From contig NZ_MKKX01000018.1 of NCBI RefSeq assembly GCF_002091985.1, forward strand, positions 2,501 to 66,500: a stretch of 64,000 nt of DNA. The letters are read 5' to 3'. The position numbers were made by a program, and so were the translations under genes. This stretch comes from Rhodococcus sp. 1163. Its GTDB lineage: Bacteria; Actinomycetota; Actinomycetes; Mycobacteriales; Mycobacteriaceae. Below, one piece after another: positions 9,422 to 23,962 of the stretch. The number at the start of each line of letters is the position of its first letter. The stretch's first letter is position 1. The notes below the pieces were generated by a model that saw nothing but the letters and a program-made list of their open reading frames with translations, was not told where the DNA came from and did not search any database.

Positions 9422-10164
9422 TGTTGAACCTCTGAAATCCTCGAACGGCCGTCCGTTAACCGGGACGGTGCTTGCGCGCACGCACCAGACTAGTCTCTGC
9501 GTCCGGATTGATCACGGTCTACGGACCCTAGGTTCTTTTCGTCGTGGCAGATCACAAGAAGCGAAAGAAAAGCCCATTCGGGTTCACAGCCGATTTTCCG
9601 CCACCAGTGATCCGAGCTCGATCGGCAGTATGGGGCCCGCATTCTGGATTTCGCGCCTTATGTCCGATTCCGATCGGCGCCGAGTGGCACGTACCGACCG
9701 GTAACGTACCCGCCGGTAATCAATGAACGTCGTCGACACCGAAATGTCCGTTGTCGCAACGCTACTCATCAGTATTCCGTCAAGCTTTCGCTGACCTTTT
9801 TCAGTGACATTCCAAAACTTCGGTGAAATACATTGCTGTAGTGGAGGTTTGAACGAAGCGAGATCAATCACATCGACCCATATCGCCGTTGACATGGTAA
9901 GAATCATGTGATCCGTTAGAATAGGACGACATTCAGACCTGTTCCACGTCTTCGACGAGGGATCAGCGGGGTAACGAACGAGATCGAGGTCGATGAGTGG
10001 GGGCTGTTACATCGACTCCCACTTTGGTCCACACAGACATTTCTCGAGATCGAGTGTGTCGTTTCGTCCCCAGCAAGCCCGATAAGTGACAAGAACCCGC
10101 GGGCGTCACGACGTGCCCGGCGTTCGAGAAGAGCATTTTCACCCACCTGACGGAGAGAGAGACG
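9422..10164. other. Long gene-free region between helicase and carboxylase
   Basis: This 743-base stretch separates two divergent genes. No open frame in it has convincing coding character. A 60-codon frame at 9544-9726 begins with a basic stretch but has no recognisable family or ribosome site. The part from about 9740 to 9930 is visibly lower in GC than its surroundings, as expected of promoters. TTGACA at 9889-9894 and TAGAAT at 9917-9922 resemble promoter boxes, but their 22-base spacing is too long for a standard promoter. A GAGTGGG/CTCCCACT hairpin is annotated separately. A long 5' leader or a small RNA would fit but is not shown. Confidence 0.5.
9996..10023. repeat. AGTGGG/CCCACT inverted repeat, related to later hairpins
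   Basis: AGTGGG at 9996-10001 pairs with CCCACT at 10018-10023 across a 16-base loop. The arms resemble those of the hairpins at 27694-27732 and 49622-49658. It lies about 140 bases before the carboxylase start, so here it would sit in a leader rather than after a gene. Confidence 0.35.
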
Positions 10165-15630
<5,466 letters not shown>

Positions 15631-15646
15631 CGATTTCACCTCGAAT

Positions 15647-15677
15647 GCACCCCCGCCCGCTCTGCGGCCGGGGGTGC
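15647..15677 (+). terminator. Rho-independent-like terminator after the carboxylase
   Basis: GCACCCCCG at 15647-15655 pairs with CGGGGGTGC at 15669-15677 in a nine-base GC stem. It begins 17 bases after the carboxylase stop and is followed by the T-containing stretch GTTCGTTCG. It also lies beyond the end of the convergent RluA gene. Confidence 0.65.
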
Positions 15678-15720
15678 GTTCGTTCGCAGTGTCTCTTATC
15701 GGCGCGTAGCCGAGAACAGT

Positions 15721-16614
15721 TCAGTCGGACAGACTCCGCTCGCTTCGGAAGCGACGCGAAGCGCCGGTGATCGGGTCTTCGAATTCCACCGCCCGCGCGA
15801 GAAGCCTCAAGGGTTCGGTGAAGTCGTCGCCCGGCACCGACCGATACCGTGGATAGAACGGATCACCTTCGATTGGTATGCCCAACGAAGAGAGGTGAAT
15901 TCGTAGCTGGTGCGTCTTGCCCGTCTTCGGGAAGAGTCGATAGCGCGCGCGTGCACCCAAGATCTCGATCATTTCGACCCGTGTTTCACTGTTCGGCTCG
16001 CCCGGTTCCTCATGCGCCACCATGACCCCGTGCTCCTTGATGATTCGACTGCGAACCACCCGCGGCAATTCCAGTGTCGGATCGTAAGGCGCGATCGCCT
16101 CGTACTCTTTGAGTACCGATCTCGACGAGAAGAGCTCCTGGTACGGCCGTCGGAGTTCCTTGGTGCGGGTAAAGATGAGGACTCCCGCCGTCGCCCGATC
16201 GAGCCGATGGGCCGGCGTGAGGTCCGGACAGTCGAACATCCGACGCGCACGCACCGTCGCGGTTTCGGTGACGTGTCTTCCCCTCGGGATCGTTGCCAGA
16301 AAGTGCGGCTTGTCGACCACGACGATGCCGTCCCCGTCGTAGAGGACGTCCATCTCGAACGGCACCGGAGTCTCCGGCACCGGGTCTCGGTAGAAGTACA
16401 CGAATCGACCAGGAGCATAAGCACTTTCGCTGCACCACGGCCGCCCCTTCTCGTCGACGACCTCACCGGAGATCATCGACTGGCCCCACGGATCGGCCGG
16501 GTAGTCGCGACTGAGGTACTCGAGCACGGTCTTCGAGGACTCCTGGTGCGGAAGTCGAATGCGCAACGGCGCCAAACCGTGCCGATACGGAAGTGGCTCA
16601 GGCACAATCGACAC
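15721..16614 (-). CDS. RluA-family pseudouridine synthase
   Basis: The 297-residue enzyme should isomerise a uridine to pseudouridine in rRNA or tRNA. The RluA/RsuA catalytic motif HRLDRATAG with its aspartate is present near residue 140. Other family motifs are [12 protein letters not shown] near 100, KEYEAI near 168, and [11 protein letters not shown] near 232. There is no separate S4 domain; the N-terminal LEYLSRDY segment is a weak remnant at most. The target uridine cannot be told from the sequence. The start is GTG at 16614 or GTG at 16605; either overlaps the 3' end of trhO, so the two RNA-modification genes are probably translated together. Confidence 0.87.
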   Translation of the reverse strand: MSIVPEPLPYRHGLAPLRIRLPHQESSKTVLEYLSRDYPADPWGQSMISGEVVDEKGRPWCSESAYAPGRFVYFYRDPVPETPVPFEMDVLYDGDGIVVVDKPHFLATIPRGRHVTETATVRARRMFDCPDLTPAHRLDRATAGVLIFTRTKELRRPYQELFSSRSVLKEYEAIAPYDPTLELPRVVRSRIIKEHGVMVAHEEPGEPNSETRVEMIEILGARARYRLFPKTGKTHQLRIHLSSLGIPIEGDPFYPRYRSVPGDDFTEPLRLLARAVEFEDPITGASRRFRSERSLSD

Positions 16615-17440
16615 AGACCAGGCGGAGCCCGCGGCCCTCGTCGTCGTCGAAATCCTGGTATCGGGAAGTCGGGTTCGCGCACACCGTGCACCGGCCGATC
16701 ACCGACGTGTGGTCGGAGAAGTCGATATTCATGCGCTTGTCGAAGACGTACAGCGATCCCTCCCACAGCGCATCGTCGCCGTAGGCCTCGGCGTAGCGCA
16801 CTATTCCACCGTCCAGCTGATAGACCTCTTCGAAACCTCGTGAGCGCATCAGCGAGGAAAGCACCTCGCATCGCACTCCACCGGTGCAATAAGTGACGAC
16901 GGGACTCTTCTTCAAATGATCGAACTGCCCCGAGTCGAGTTGCGCAACGAAGTCGCGGGTGGTGTCCACTTCGGGCACCACAGCGTTCTTGAATTTGCCG
17001 ATCTGCGCCTCGAACGCATTGCGGCCGTCGAAGAAGACGACGTCGTCACCACGACGATCGACAAGTTCGTTCACTTGCGCGGGACTCAGGTGCACTCCCC
17101 CGCCGACCACTCCGTCGGCGTCGACCTTCAGTTCCTCCGCTGCCCCGAAGGTCACGATCTCCGACCGGACCTTGACCGAAAGCCGTGGAAAGTCCTCACC
17201 CAGACCCTCCGACCACTTGATGTCGGCGTCTTTGAAGGCTGGGTAGCTCCGCGTTCCTCGGACATAGCGCTTGACGTCGGCGAGTTCGCCGCCGACGGTC
17301 GCATTGATCCCATGCTCGGAGATGATGATCCTGCCACCGAGATTGTTGGACGCGGCCAGCGTGTGCTGCCACAGCCGGATTGCCTCCGGGTCCGGTAGCG
17401 GGGTGAAGACGTAGAACAGCACGATTTTCGGTACAGCCAT
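16598..17440 (-). CDS. trhO: tRNA uridine-34 5-hydroxylase TrhO (rhodanese-family)
   Basis: The 280-residue product matches TrhO/YceA, the rhodanese-domain protein that forms 5-hydroxyuridine at tRNA position 34 using oxygen. It has the N-terminal ferredoxin-like domain with [12 protein letters not shown], then a rhodanese domain with [10 protein letters not shown] near residue 135 and the active-site loop YCTGGVRC with the catalytic cysteine near residue 185. A C-terminal extension contains paired cysteines in CTVCANP and CVDCA, a likely zinc site seen in many members. ATG at 17440 is used, since homologues begin with a PKIVLFY strand. The gene overlaps the RluA-type synthase by 17 bases, a pairing of two RNA modification genes. 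Confidence 0.9.
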   Translation of the reverse strand: MAVPKIVLFYVFTPLPDPEAIRLWQHTLAASNNLGGRIIISEHGINATVGGELADVKRYVRGTRSYPAFKDADIKWSEGLGEDFPRLSVKVRSEIVTFGAAEELKVDADGVVGGGVHLSPAQVNELVDRRGDDVVFFDGRNAFEAQIGKFKNAVVPEVDTTRDFVAQLDSGQFDHLKKSPVVTYCTGGVRCEVLSSLMRSRGFEEVYQLDGGIVRYAEAYGDDALWEGSLYVFDKRMNIDFSDHTSVIGRCTVCANPTSRYQDFDDDEGRGLRLVCVDCA

Positions 17441-17484
17441 AGATGTAAGTATGCCGGTGCGTACCGAGTCGGTGTCAGGAGCGA

Positions 17485-19158
17485 CTACGCGCGAACGGGT
17501 AGAGCTACCGGATCCACCCGCGCCAACCCGTCGGGAACCGCGAATCCCGCACCCCAATAGATGCCGCTGAGCGGGTCTTCCTTGGCATCGAGGTACCAGT
17601 GATCCATCTGGACGCCCGCGGGCGTCACATCGAAGACGCCGAACCCGTGACTGTCGAGGTCGACGTATTTGATGTGGCGGTTGAGCGTGGTCAATGCGGC
17701 CTCGGCGACTCTGCTGAGCGTGTGCGGGTCCGTCTTCGTCAGATCATCGATGTTCGCCGAGGACACCGACGTGACGACGAGCTCGGTGGCGACGGCACCG
17801 GTCTGGAAGTAGCGCGCTGCGTCGACTGGAACGTCACATGCCCACGAAGAGTGAATATCGCCGGTGATGAAGACGGTGTTGCGCACGTTCTTCTCTGCGA
17901 TCGCACCGAGCAGCCGCTTACGGTCCGCGGTGTACCCGTCCCATGGATCGGCGTTGTACGGCAACCCACCAGCGGGAATCCCGAGCAGGCCGGTCAACGC
18001 GGCAGCCGCTTCGCTCTCGAGCGGAGGGAGAAGAACCGGGGTGATCATGACCGGATTCCCGACGATCTTCCATTGCGTCGGCGAACTCACCAGTCCCTCG
18101 GTGAGCCACTCCATCTGGTCCGCCCCGGTGATCGTGCGATTCGGGGAATCGACGTCGCCGCCCTGGAACGGCAACACCTGCTGGGACCGATAGGTCCGCA
18201 AATCCAGCATCGACAGCTCGAGCAACGTTCCGAAGCGCAATCGTCGGTAGATGTGGCGATTCTGCGGGGTACCGGCTGCGCGTACGGGCATCCATTCGAA
18301 ATAGGCCTGTACCGAGTTCGCCTTACGAACCGACCACGGTCCCTCGGTCTCGGGCTGGTGAGTCTGCGCGCCACCGTCGTACGCATCGTTGGCCGATTCG
18401 TGATCGTCCCACGTGCAGATCCACGGCACCCCGAGGTGAGCGGCTTTGAGATCCGGATCGGATTTGTACTGACCGTGCCGGATCCGGTAGTCCTGCAAAC
18501 TGACGATCTCGTGCACCGGATCGTGCTGCCGAACGACGCCGTTCTTGCCGGCGAAACCACCGGTCTCGTACTCGTAGATGTAATCGCCGAGATGGATGAT
18601 CGCGTCGAGATCGGTGCGTGTGGCCAGATGGCGGTAGGCGCCGAAGAACCCGGACTCCCAGTTGGAGCACGAGACGACACCGAACCTGAGTCCGTCGATT
18701 TCGGCGTCGTTGGCCGGAGCCGTGCGGGTCGTGCCGACTACCGATTGCGTGCCTGCTGCATCGCCACCCTGGACTTCGAAGCTGTAGTAGTACGTCGTCG
18801 CCGGCGAAAGGCCGTCGACGTCGACTTTGACCGTGTGATCGGAGTCCGGGCTCGTCGACACCGTGCCGCTGCGGACGATCGCCGTCAGCTCCGGATCGGT
18901 AGCCACTCTCCATCGAACCTCGGTGGCAGGCCCGATGCCGGAACCGGGGAGGGCATCAGGAGTAGGAGTGACCCGAGTCCATAAAATGACGGCCTCGGGC
19001 GTCGGATCACCCGAGGCGACGCCGTGCTGGAACGGGACGAACGAGCCTTGTTGCGCGTGAGCGAGGACCGGGACCGCCGAAGCCGCTCCGACCGCTGCCA
19101 CTGCGATGGACGAGGACCGAAGAAATCCACGTCTGGACACACCTTTTTTCACGGTCAC
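17485..19158 (-). CDS. PhoD-like alkaline phosphatase, Tat-exported
   Basis: About 557 residues. The N-terminus carries a Tat signal: SRRGFL followed by an alanine-rich hydrophobic core and an AHA cleavage region, so the enzyme is exported folded. The mature part has the PhoD N-terminal domain ([13 protein letters not shown]) and metallophosphatase motifs [22 protein letters not shown] and TGDIHSSW, which bind Fe/Ca in this family. It should release phosphate from phosphodiesters or monoesters outside the membrane. The GTG at 19158 is preferred as it gives a short basic n-region before the twin arginine; a GTG at 19224 would add 22 residues. It is divergent from the photolyase gene with about 150 bases between. 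No PHO box was identified. Confidence 0.87.
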   Translation of the reverse strand: MTVKKGVSRRGFLRSSSIAVAAVGAASAVPVLAHAQQGSFVPFQHGVASGDPTPEAVILWTRVTPTPDALPGSGIGPATEVRWRVATDPELTAIVRSGTVSTSPDSDHTVKVDVDGLSPATTYYYSFEVQGGDAAGTQSVVGTTRTAPANDAEIDGLRFGVVSCSNWESGFFGAYRHLATRTDLDAIIHLGDYIYEYETGGFAGKNGVVRQHDPVHEIVSLQDYRIRHGQYKSDPDLKAAHLGVPWICTWDDHESANDAYDGGAQTHQPETEGPWSVRKANSVQAYFEWMPVRAAGTPQNRHIYRRLRFGTLLELSMLDLRTYRSQQVLPFQGGDVDSPNRTITGADQMEWLTEGLVSSPTQWKIVGNPVMITPVLLPPLESEAAAALTGLLGIPAGGLPYNADPWDGYTADRKRLLGAIAEKNVRNTVFITGDIHSSWACDVPVDAARYFQTGAVATELVVTSVSSANIDDLTKTDPHTLSRVAEAALTTLNRHIKYVDLDSHGFGVFDVTPAGVQMDHWYLDAKEDPLSGIYWGAGFAVPDGLARVDPVALPVRA

Positions 19159-19306
19159 GCCACAAGTTGATGCGATCGAGAGGCCGCGGTCAAGTCCGGC
19201 TGGCCACCGAGGGTAAAGATTCACTTTCCGCTCGCTCGGTGTTCGAAATACATGTACCTGACCGAGGAAGAGTTTGTTCTTCCCTCGACTCGAGCACTCT
19301 GCAACT

Positions 19307-20788
19307 ATGTCCTCCGCTCCGCTCTGGTTGTTCGGTGATCAACTCGGCCCGCACTTTCACTCGACGAGTGAGCACATCCATCGCGAAGTCCTGTTGATCG
19401 AGAGCGCACGAGTGTGCCGGACACGTCCGTTCCATCGACAGAAGCTGCATCTGGTCCTCTCGGGGATGCGACATCTCGCCGCGGAACTAGGCGATCGCTC
19501 GACCTATCTGAAGACCGAAACGTACCGAGACGGCCTCGAACAGTACGGACGGCCGGTGCTGGTGTTCGAACCAACCTCGCACGCTGCGGAGCGTTTCGTC
19601 CAGAAACTTCTCGACGAGGGTGTCGTCCTGGATGTGTTGCCGACACCGATGTTCGCGCTGAGCCGAACGGATTTCGCCGAGTGGGCCGGCAACCGCAATC
19701 AGTTCCGCCTAGAGGCGTTCTACCGCGACCAGCGCAGACGCTTCGAGGTACTCATGGCAGGTGAGGAGCCGGTCGACGGGGTGTGGAACCTCGATGCGGA
19801 CAATCGTGAACCACCTCCGAAGAAGCGATCGACACTCGGCATCGATCCGCCGTGGTGGCCGACCGAGGACGACATCGACGATTCCGTCCGGGCAGACCTC
19901 GATGCTGTGGACCTCCCGACCGTCGGACAGGACGGCCCACGACTGTTCGCGGTAACCGCCGACGAGGCTCGGGAAGCCCTGCAGCACTTCGTCTCCTATC
20001 GTCTCGCCGACTTCGGCAAATACGAGGACGCCGTGATGAGTCAGGACTGGGCGATGGCGCATTCACTACTGTCGGTGCCGCTGAACATGGGACTCCTCGA
20101 ACCTCTCGACGTAGTCCAGGCCGCCGAGCAGGCTTGGCGCGACGGCGATGCCCCGCTCGCGTCGGTGGAAGGATTCATCCGCCAGGTGCTCGGCTGGCGG
20201 GAGTACGTATGGCACCTGTACTGGCATTTCGGCCCGGACTACCTCGACCGCAACGAGCTCGATGCCCATGAGCCACTACCGAAGTGGTTCACCGACCTCG
20301 ACGGTGAACACCCGATCGCGGCGTGCCTGTCACACACTCTGACGGAACTGAATGCGCGCGGGTGGGTGCATCACATCCCCAGATTGATGATTCTCGGCAA
20401 CTTCGCACTCCAGCGTGGATACGACCCGAAAGCACTGACCGAATGGTTCGCCACCGCATTCGTCGACGGATTCGCCTGGGTCATGCCGGTCAACGTGATC
20501 GGCATGAGCCAGCATGCCGACGGCGGGTTGATCGCCACGAAGCCGTACACATCGGGTGGCGCGTACCTCGATCGCATGACCGATCATTGCGGTGGTTGCG
20601 AATTCAACCCGAAGAAGCGCCTCGGCCCGGACGCGTGCCCGTTCACGGCCGGGTACTGGTCGTTCGTACACCGCCACCGGGAGCGGCTGGCAAAGAACCA
20701 TCGAACAGCGCGGCAGGTGTCGGCGATGCATCGACTCGCCGATCTCGACCAGGTGCTCGAACAAGAATCCCAGCGAGAGATGTTCTGA
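19307..20788 (+). CDS. Iron-sulfur bacterial cryptochrome/photolyase (FeS-BCP, PhrB-like)
   Basis: This 493-residue flavoprotein belongs to the FeS-BCP class, whose best known member, Agrobacterium PhrB, repairs (6-4) photoproducts with light. An N-terminal alpha/beta domain (LWLFGDQLGPHF) is followed by the helical FAD domain with VEGFIRQVLGWREY and NFALQRGYDP. Four cysteines at 340, 428, 431 and 444 have the same spacing as the PhrB [4Fe-4S] ligands recalled as 350, 438, 441 and 454. Length is normal. ATG at 19307 begins the conserved first strand. The SDR and SRPBCC genes follow on the same strand and may belong to the same unit. Repair activity is inferred from family. Confidence 0.9.
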   Translation: MSSAPLWLFGDQLGPHFHSTSEHIHREVLLIESARVCRTRPFHRQKLHLVLSGMRHLAAELGDRSTYLKTETYRDGLEQYGRPVLVFEPTSHAAERFVQKLLDEGVVLDVLPTPMFALSRTDFAEWAGNRNQFRLEAFYRDQRRRFEVLMAGEEPVDGVWNLDADNREPPPKKRSTLGIDPPWWPTEDDIDDSVRADLDAVDLPTVGQDGPRLFAVTADEAREALQHFVSYRLADFGKYEDAVMSQDWAMAHSLLSVPLNMGLLEPLDVVQAAEQAWRDGDAPLASVEGFIRQVLGWREYVWHLYWHFGPDYLDRNELDAHEPLPKWFTDLDGEHPIAACLSHTLTELNARGWVHHIPRLMILGNFALQRGYDPKALTEWFATAFVDGFAWVMPVNVIGMSQHADGGLIATKPYTSGGAYLDRMTDHCGGCEFNPKKRLGPDACPFTAGYWSFVHRHRERLAKNHRTARQVSAMHRLADLDQVLEQESQREMF

Positions 20789-20839
20789 TCGCGCTCATGA
20801 GTAGGGGTGCTCGAACTGTTGCTTCGCTACGGTGGACCC

Positions 20840-21664
20840 ATGAGCCTCCCTCGACCTACGCCCGACAGCACTGCCGTCGTCACGGGGGCCTCCTCCGGAA
20901 TCGGGGCAGCGATTGCCCGCGAACTAGCCGGCCGTGGGCACGGGGTGACCCTCGTGGCGCGAAGCGGCGAAAAATTGAGCGCTCTGGCCGAGGAATTGAA
21001 TGCGCGCGGAGTCCGAGCCGAGGTCCTCTCCGCGGACCTGTCCGAGCGATCTGCGCGGAGCGAACTATTGGGCCGAATCGAAGCTCTGGGACTGGTACCG
21101 AACATCCTGGTGAACAACGCAGGACTGTCCACGCTCGGCCCGGTCGCATCCTCGGACCCGGAAGCCGAGTTGAACATGATCGAGGTCGACGTGGCTGCCG
21201 TCGCCGACCTCTGCAGCCGATTCCTGCCAGGCATGACGGCGAGACGACGCGGTGCCGTACTGAACGTTGCGTCGACCGCGGCGTTTCAGCCGCTCCCCGG
21301 TCAAGCTGGGTACGGCGCGTGCAAGGCATTCGTCCTTTCGTACACCCAAAGTCTCAGTGGCGAGCTACACGGAACCGGAGTCACCGCGACGGCTTTGTGC
21401 CCCGGACCGGTGGATACCGGATTCGGTGAGACAGCGGGCTTTTCGAAGGAAGATGCCGAGGCTGCACTTCCGTCCGTGATGTGGGTATCGCCCGAAGATG
21501 TCGCAAAGACCGCCGTCGACGGCATGGCGAAAGGGCAGATGGTCGCGATACCCGGCACCATCAACCGTATCGCATCGATGTTCGCCCAGGTGACGCCACG
21601 AAAGTTGTTGGTACCACTCCTCGCTCGCAACCATCCAGGCCTACGCAAAGGATCCACTTCATGA
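20840..21664 (+). CDS. Short-chain dehydrogenase/reductase
   Basis: A classical SDR of 274 residues. It has the cofactor loop TGASSGIG near residue 14, NNAG near 90, catalytic serine in NVASTA near 140 and YGACK near 155. The arginine after strand 2 (VARS) suggests NADP(H). The C-terminal part with MVAIPG and RNHP resembles the YqjQ/DltE-type SDRs found widely in actinobacteria. The substrate is unknown. ATG at 20840 is used. The end overlaps the next gene in an ATGA junction, so this oxidoreductase and the SRPBCC protein are translationally coupled and may act on the same hydrophobic ligand. It begins 51 bases after the photolyase stop. Confidence 0.88.
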   Translation: MSLPRPTPDSTAVVTGASSGIGAAIARELAGRGHGVTLVARSGEKLSALAEELNARGVRAEVLSADLSERSARSELLGRIEALGLVPNILVNNAGLSTLGPVASSDPEAELNMIEVDVAAVADLCSRFLPGMTARRRGAVLNVASTAAFQPLPGQAGYGACKAFVLSYTQSLSGELHGTGVTATALCPGPVDTGFGETAGFSKEDAEAALPSVMWVSPEDVAKTAVDGMAKGQMVAIPGTINRIASMFAQVTPRKLLVPLLARNHPGLRKGSTS

Positions 21665-22155
21665 CCCGCGAATTCACTGTGTCCGACAGCGCCATCGTCA
21701 AGGCTGACGCCGACACTCTCTACGCAGCCATCAGCGATCCGACGCAGATGGGTAACTGGAGCCCGGAAAACCTCGGCGCCGTGGTGCACAACCCCTTCGA
21801 AAGCGCTTACGTCGGAATGGTGTTCGACGGAAAGAACAAGCGCGGGCGTGCACGTTGGATCACCCGATGCACCGTCACTGTCGCAGATCCCGGGTCCGCG
21901 TTCGAGTTCCGCGTCCACGCGATCGGTGTGAAGACTCCTCGCTTCAAAGGTGCCAACGCGACGTGGCGGTACGACTTCGAACCGGCGCCCGGTGGCACCA
22001 AGGTCACCGAGACATGGACCGACGACCGCACGAAGTGGCCCGATACCGTAGCGCTCGTATTCGACAAGATCGCCACGAGCGGAAAGACATTCCCGCAGTT
22101 CCAACGTCGGAACATCGCGAAAACCCTCGACAACCTGCAGAAACGTTACGGCTGA
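21661..22155 (+). CDS. SRPBCC-family (polyketide cyclase/START-like) protein
   Basis: The 164-residue protein has the START/Bet v 1-like pattern: a first strand (FTVSDSAIV), a helix with ADTLYAAISDPTQMGNW, a Gly-containing strand FDGKNKRGRARW, and a C-terminal amphipathic helix. Such proteins bind hydrophobic ligands; in actinobacteria they are annotated as polyketide cyclase/dehydrase but mostly have no proven role. Its ATG overlaps the stop of the SDR gene. Catalytic residues cannot be named. Confidence 0.82.
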   Translation: MTREFTVSDSAIVKADADTLYAAISDPTQMGNWSPENLGAVVHNPFESAYVGMVFDGKNKRGRARWITRCTVTVADPGSAFEFRVHAIGVKTPRFKGANATWRYDFEPAPGGTKVTETWTDDRTKWPDTVALVFDKIATSGKTFPQFQRRNIAKTLDNLQKRYG

Positions 22156-22179
22156 GCCAAGCGGACGTACGGTGAGCAG

Positions 22180-22686
22180 CTACTTCCGCTCGAACAAGCC
22201 CCGTACATAGGCCGCTTGTCCACAGTGCTGGAGGTCATCGGACACCACCGACACCAGCCGCACGCCGAGTGTCACCGGGGGATCCCACTGCTGATCGACG
22301 ACGCGATCGAGATCCTCGGCCGTCAGCGAGCCGAGATAGGCGACTGTCCTGGCGTGTACCGAGTCGTGGTAGCTGCGGAGAAGGTCGGCGTCGGCGCTCA
22401 CCCGGGCGACATCGTCGGCGCTGTGGCCGTAGCCGATCGAAGAGCTCTCGAACGGTAGGCCGAATCTGCCCTCCCAGCCGTCCGAGGTCCACACCTGCTC
22501 CCCTCCTTCGACGCCTGCCACGTGATCATCCTGAACGCGGGTCAAGTGCCAGATCAGCCACGCAATCGTGTTGGCCTCCTCGTCCGGCCTGAAGGTGAGC
22601 GCCTCGGGAGAAATGTCGTCGAGGGTGTCGTGGACGACCCCTTTGATGCGGTCGAAGGCGTCGATGAGTACTCCGGCGTGATTCAC
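22180..22686 (-). CDS. DinB-family (DUF664) protein, possible mycothiol-dependent transferase
   Basis: A 168-residue four-helix DinB/DUF664 protein. Potential metal-binding histidines occur in WHLTRVQDDH near residue 48, in the middle, and in DDLQHCGQ near 150, as in the metal-binding DinB triad. FRPDEEANTIAWLIWH is typical of the mycothiol-related members of actinobacteria. GTG at 22686 is the start, with AAAGGA just upstream. It is convergent with the SRPBCC gene (24 bases) and divergent from the quinone oxidoreductase, with the 40-bp repeats between them. Thiol-transferase activity is only a family-based possibility. Confidence 0.8.
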   Translation of the reverse strand: MNHAGVLIDAFDRIKGVVHDTLDDISPEALTFRPDEEANTIAWLIWHLTRVQDDHVAGVEGGEQVWTSDGWEGRFGLPFESSSIGYGHSADDVARVSADADLLRSYHDSVHARTVAYLGSLTAEDLDRVVDQQWDPPVTLGVRLVSVVSDDLQHCGQAAYVRGLFERK

Positions 22687-22738
22687 GTGAATTGTCCTTT
22701 CGAAATACGGTGCAGATGGCGTGGTGGGATACCTACCA

Positions 22739-22839
22739 CGACGGGCATACCCGACTGTGTTCGACGTGCAGACCCGACTGTGCAATTTTCATCACCGGGT
22801 TCGACGTGCATACCCGACTGGGCAATTTTCATCACCGGA
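22739..22839. repeat. Two and a half copies of a 40-bp tandem repeat
   Basis: Two complete 40-base units lie at 22760-22799 and 22800-22839 and differ at 3 positions. They begin TTCGACGTGCA and end TTTTCATCACCGG. A partial copy covering the CATACCCGACTGTG part stands directly in front, from about 22739 to 22759, lacking the ATTTTCATCACC half. The period is not a multiple of three, so no reading frame explains it. The array fills the space between the divergent DinB and quinone oxidoreductase genes, so it may carry repeated regulator sites or be a replication-slippage product. Confidence 0.85.
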
Positions 22840-22848
22840 ATTTCCGGT
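22834..22848. promoter_or_regulatory. Perfect palindrome before the quinone oxidoreductase
   Basis: ACCGGAA-T-TTCCGGT is a perfect 7+1+7 inverted repeat, starting inside the last six bases of the second 40-bp unit and ending 25 bases before the ATG at 22874. Position and symmetry fit an operator for a dimeric repressor. The regulator is unknown. Confidence 0.5.
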
Positions 22849-22873
22849 ACTGCCCAACCCGTTGCACCCTGAT

Positions 22874-23893
22874 ATGAAGGCAATCACATACACCAGGACC
22901 GGCGACACCTCTGTACTCGATCTCGTGGACCGAGAGATACCTGAACCGGGACCGGGCGAGGTTCGAGTGAAGGTAGCCGTATCCGGTGTCAACCCCACCG
23001 ATTGGAAGAACCGAGCGGGTGCGCGCCCCGGGGACGCACTCGACTTCGAAGAGGTCGTGCCCAACCAGGACGGTGCAGGGACCGTGGATGCGGCAGGCAC
23101 CGGCGTCGAAGGTCTGGCAGTCGGTGACCGGGTGTGGCTGTACCTCTCACAGCACCGGAGGCCGACCGGAACAGCACAGGAATACACCGTCGTCCCGGCC
23201 GAACGCGTCGTACGACTCCCCGAACACGTCGGCTTCGACGTCGGGGCCAGTCTCGGCGTACCCGCCATGACAGCCCACCGCGCACTGACCGTCTCCGAGG
23301 ATGGCCCCTCGCGGTTACATCCCGGCGCGCTCGTCGGCAAGACGGTCCTGGTTGCAGGTGGTGCGGGAGCGGTCGGGCATGCGGCGATCCAGCTCGCGCG
23401 CTGGGCGGGAGCAACGGTCGTCACGACCGTCAGCGGCCCGGAAAAAGCAGCCCTCGCCACTTCCGCGGGGGCACATCACGTAGTGAATTACACAACGGGT
23501 GATGCCGCTGCCTCGATCCGAGCCATCGCCCCGGACGGGGTCGATCTGGTGGTCGAGGTCGCCCCGGCGCAGAACGCGGAGCTGAATGCCGCTGTCATCT
23601 CCACGCGTGCCTCGATTGCCGTGTACGCCAACAACGGCGGCAACACGATCACCCTCGATGTACGACCGAACATGGTGCTCAACACTCGCTACCAGTTCAT
23701 TCTGCTCTACACCGTCGGCGAGGCGGCCCTGAAGGCAGCTCGGGAAGACGTCAGCGCTGCGGCAGGTGCCGGTGTTCTCGAGGTCGGCGAGAGCGCCGGT
23801 CTACCGTTGCACCGGTTCCCCTTGTCCGGCACAGCCGCTGCGCACGAGGCAGTTCAGAACGGCGTGACCGGAAAAGTTCTCATCGATGTCTGA
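22874..23893 (+). CDS. NADPH:quinone oxidoreductase, zinc-free MDR family
   Basis: A 339-residue medium-chain dehydrogenase/reductase of the quinone oxidoreductase type. The N-terminal GroES-like fold starts with MKAITYTRTG and includes VSGVNPTDWKNR and PNQDGAGTV. The nucleotide-binding loop is GGAGAVGHAAIQLARWAGA near residue 160. The catalytic-zinc cysteine and histidine and the four structural-zinc cysteines are absent, as in the QOR group. It likely reduces quinones or enones with NADPH. The frame stays open 51 codons upstream through the repeats, but ATG at 22874 begins the conserved first strand. A palindrome lies 25 bases upstream and may control it. Confidence 0.87.
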   Translation: MKAITYTRTGDTSVLDLVDREIPEPGPGEVRVKVAVSGVNPTDWKNRAGARPGDALDFEEVVPNQDGAGTVDAAGTGVEGLAVGDRVWLYLSQHRRPTGTAQEYTVVPAERVVRLPEHVGFDVGASLGVPAMTAHRALTVSEDGPSRLHPGALVGKTVLVAGGAGAVGHAAIQLARWAGATVVTTVSGPEKAALATSAGAHHVVNYTTGDAAASIRAIAPDGVDLVVEVAPAQNAELNAAVISTRASIAVYANNGGNTITLDVRPNMVLNTRYQFILLYTVGEAALKAAREDVSAAAGAGVLEVGESAGLPLHRFPLSGTAAAHEAVQNGVTGKVLIDV

Positions 23894-23962
23894 CACACCT
23901 TTCGGCCGCATTTGCCGAATCAGCAAATAAACTTGCGCATCTGCGAGTGCGTCGGCATTGTC

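Noticed and set aside
9544..9726. 60-codon plus-strand frame starting with a basic stretch
   Set aside because: No ribosome site, no family, and composition unlike coding sequence. Kept only as a note in the intergenic entry.
9889..9922. Standard sigma-70-type promoter before the carboxylase
   Set aside because: TTGACA and TAGAAT are good boxes but 22 bases apart, which is outside the usual 16-19.
17599..18984. 461-codon plus-strand open frame
   Set aside because: It is antisense to the PhoD-like phosphatase, whose Tat signal and metal motifs are complete. The antisense product has no recognisable motif.
22739..22839. CRISPR-like array
   Set aside because: The 40-base units are directly adjacent with no spacers, there are fewer than three complete copies, and no cas genes lie nearby.
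22721..22873. Upstream extension of the quinone oxidoreductase through the repeats
   Set aside because: The frame is open, but the repeat period is not a multiple of three and the conserved N-terminus begins at the ATG at 22874.
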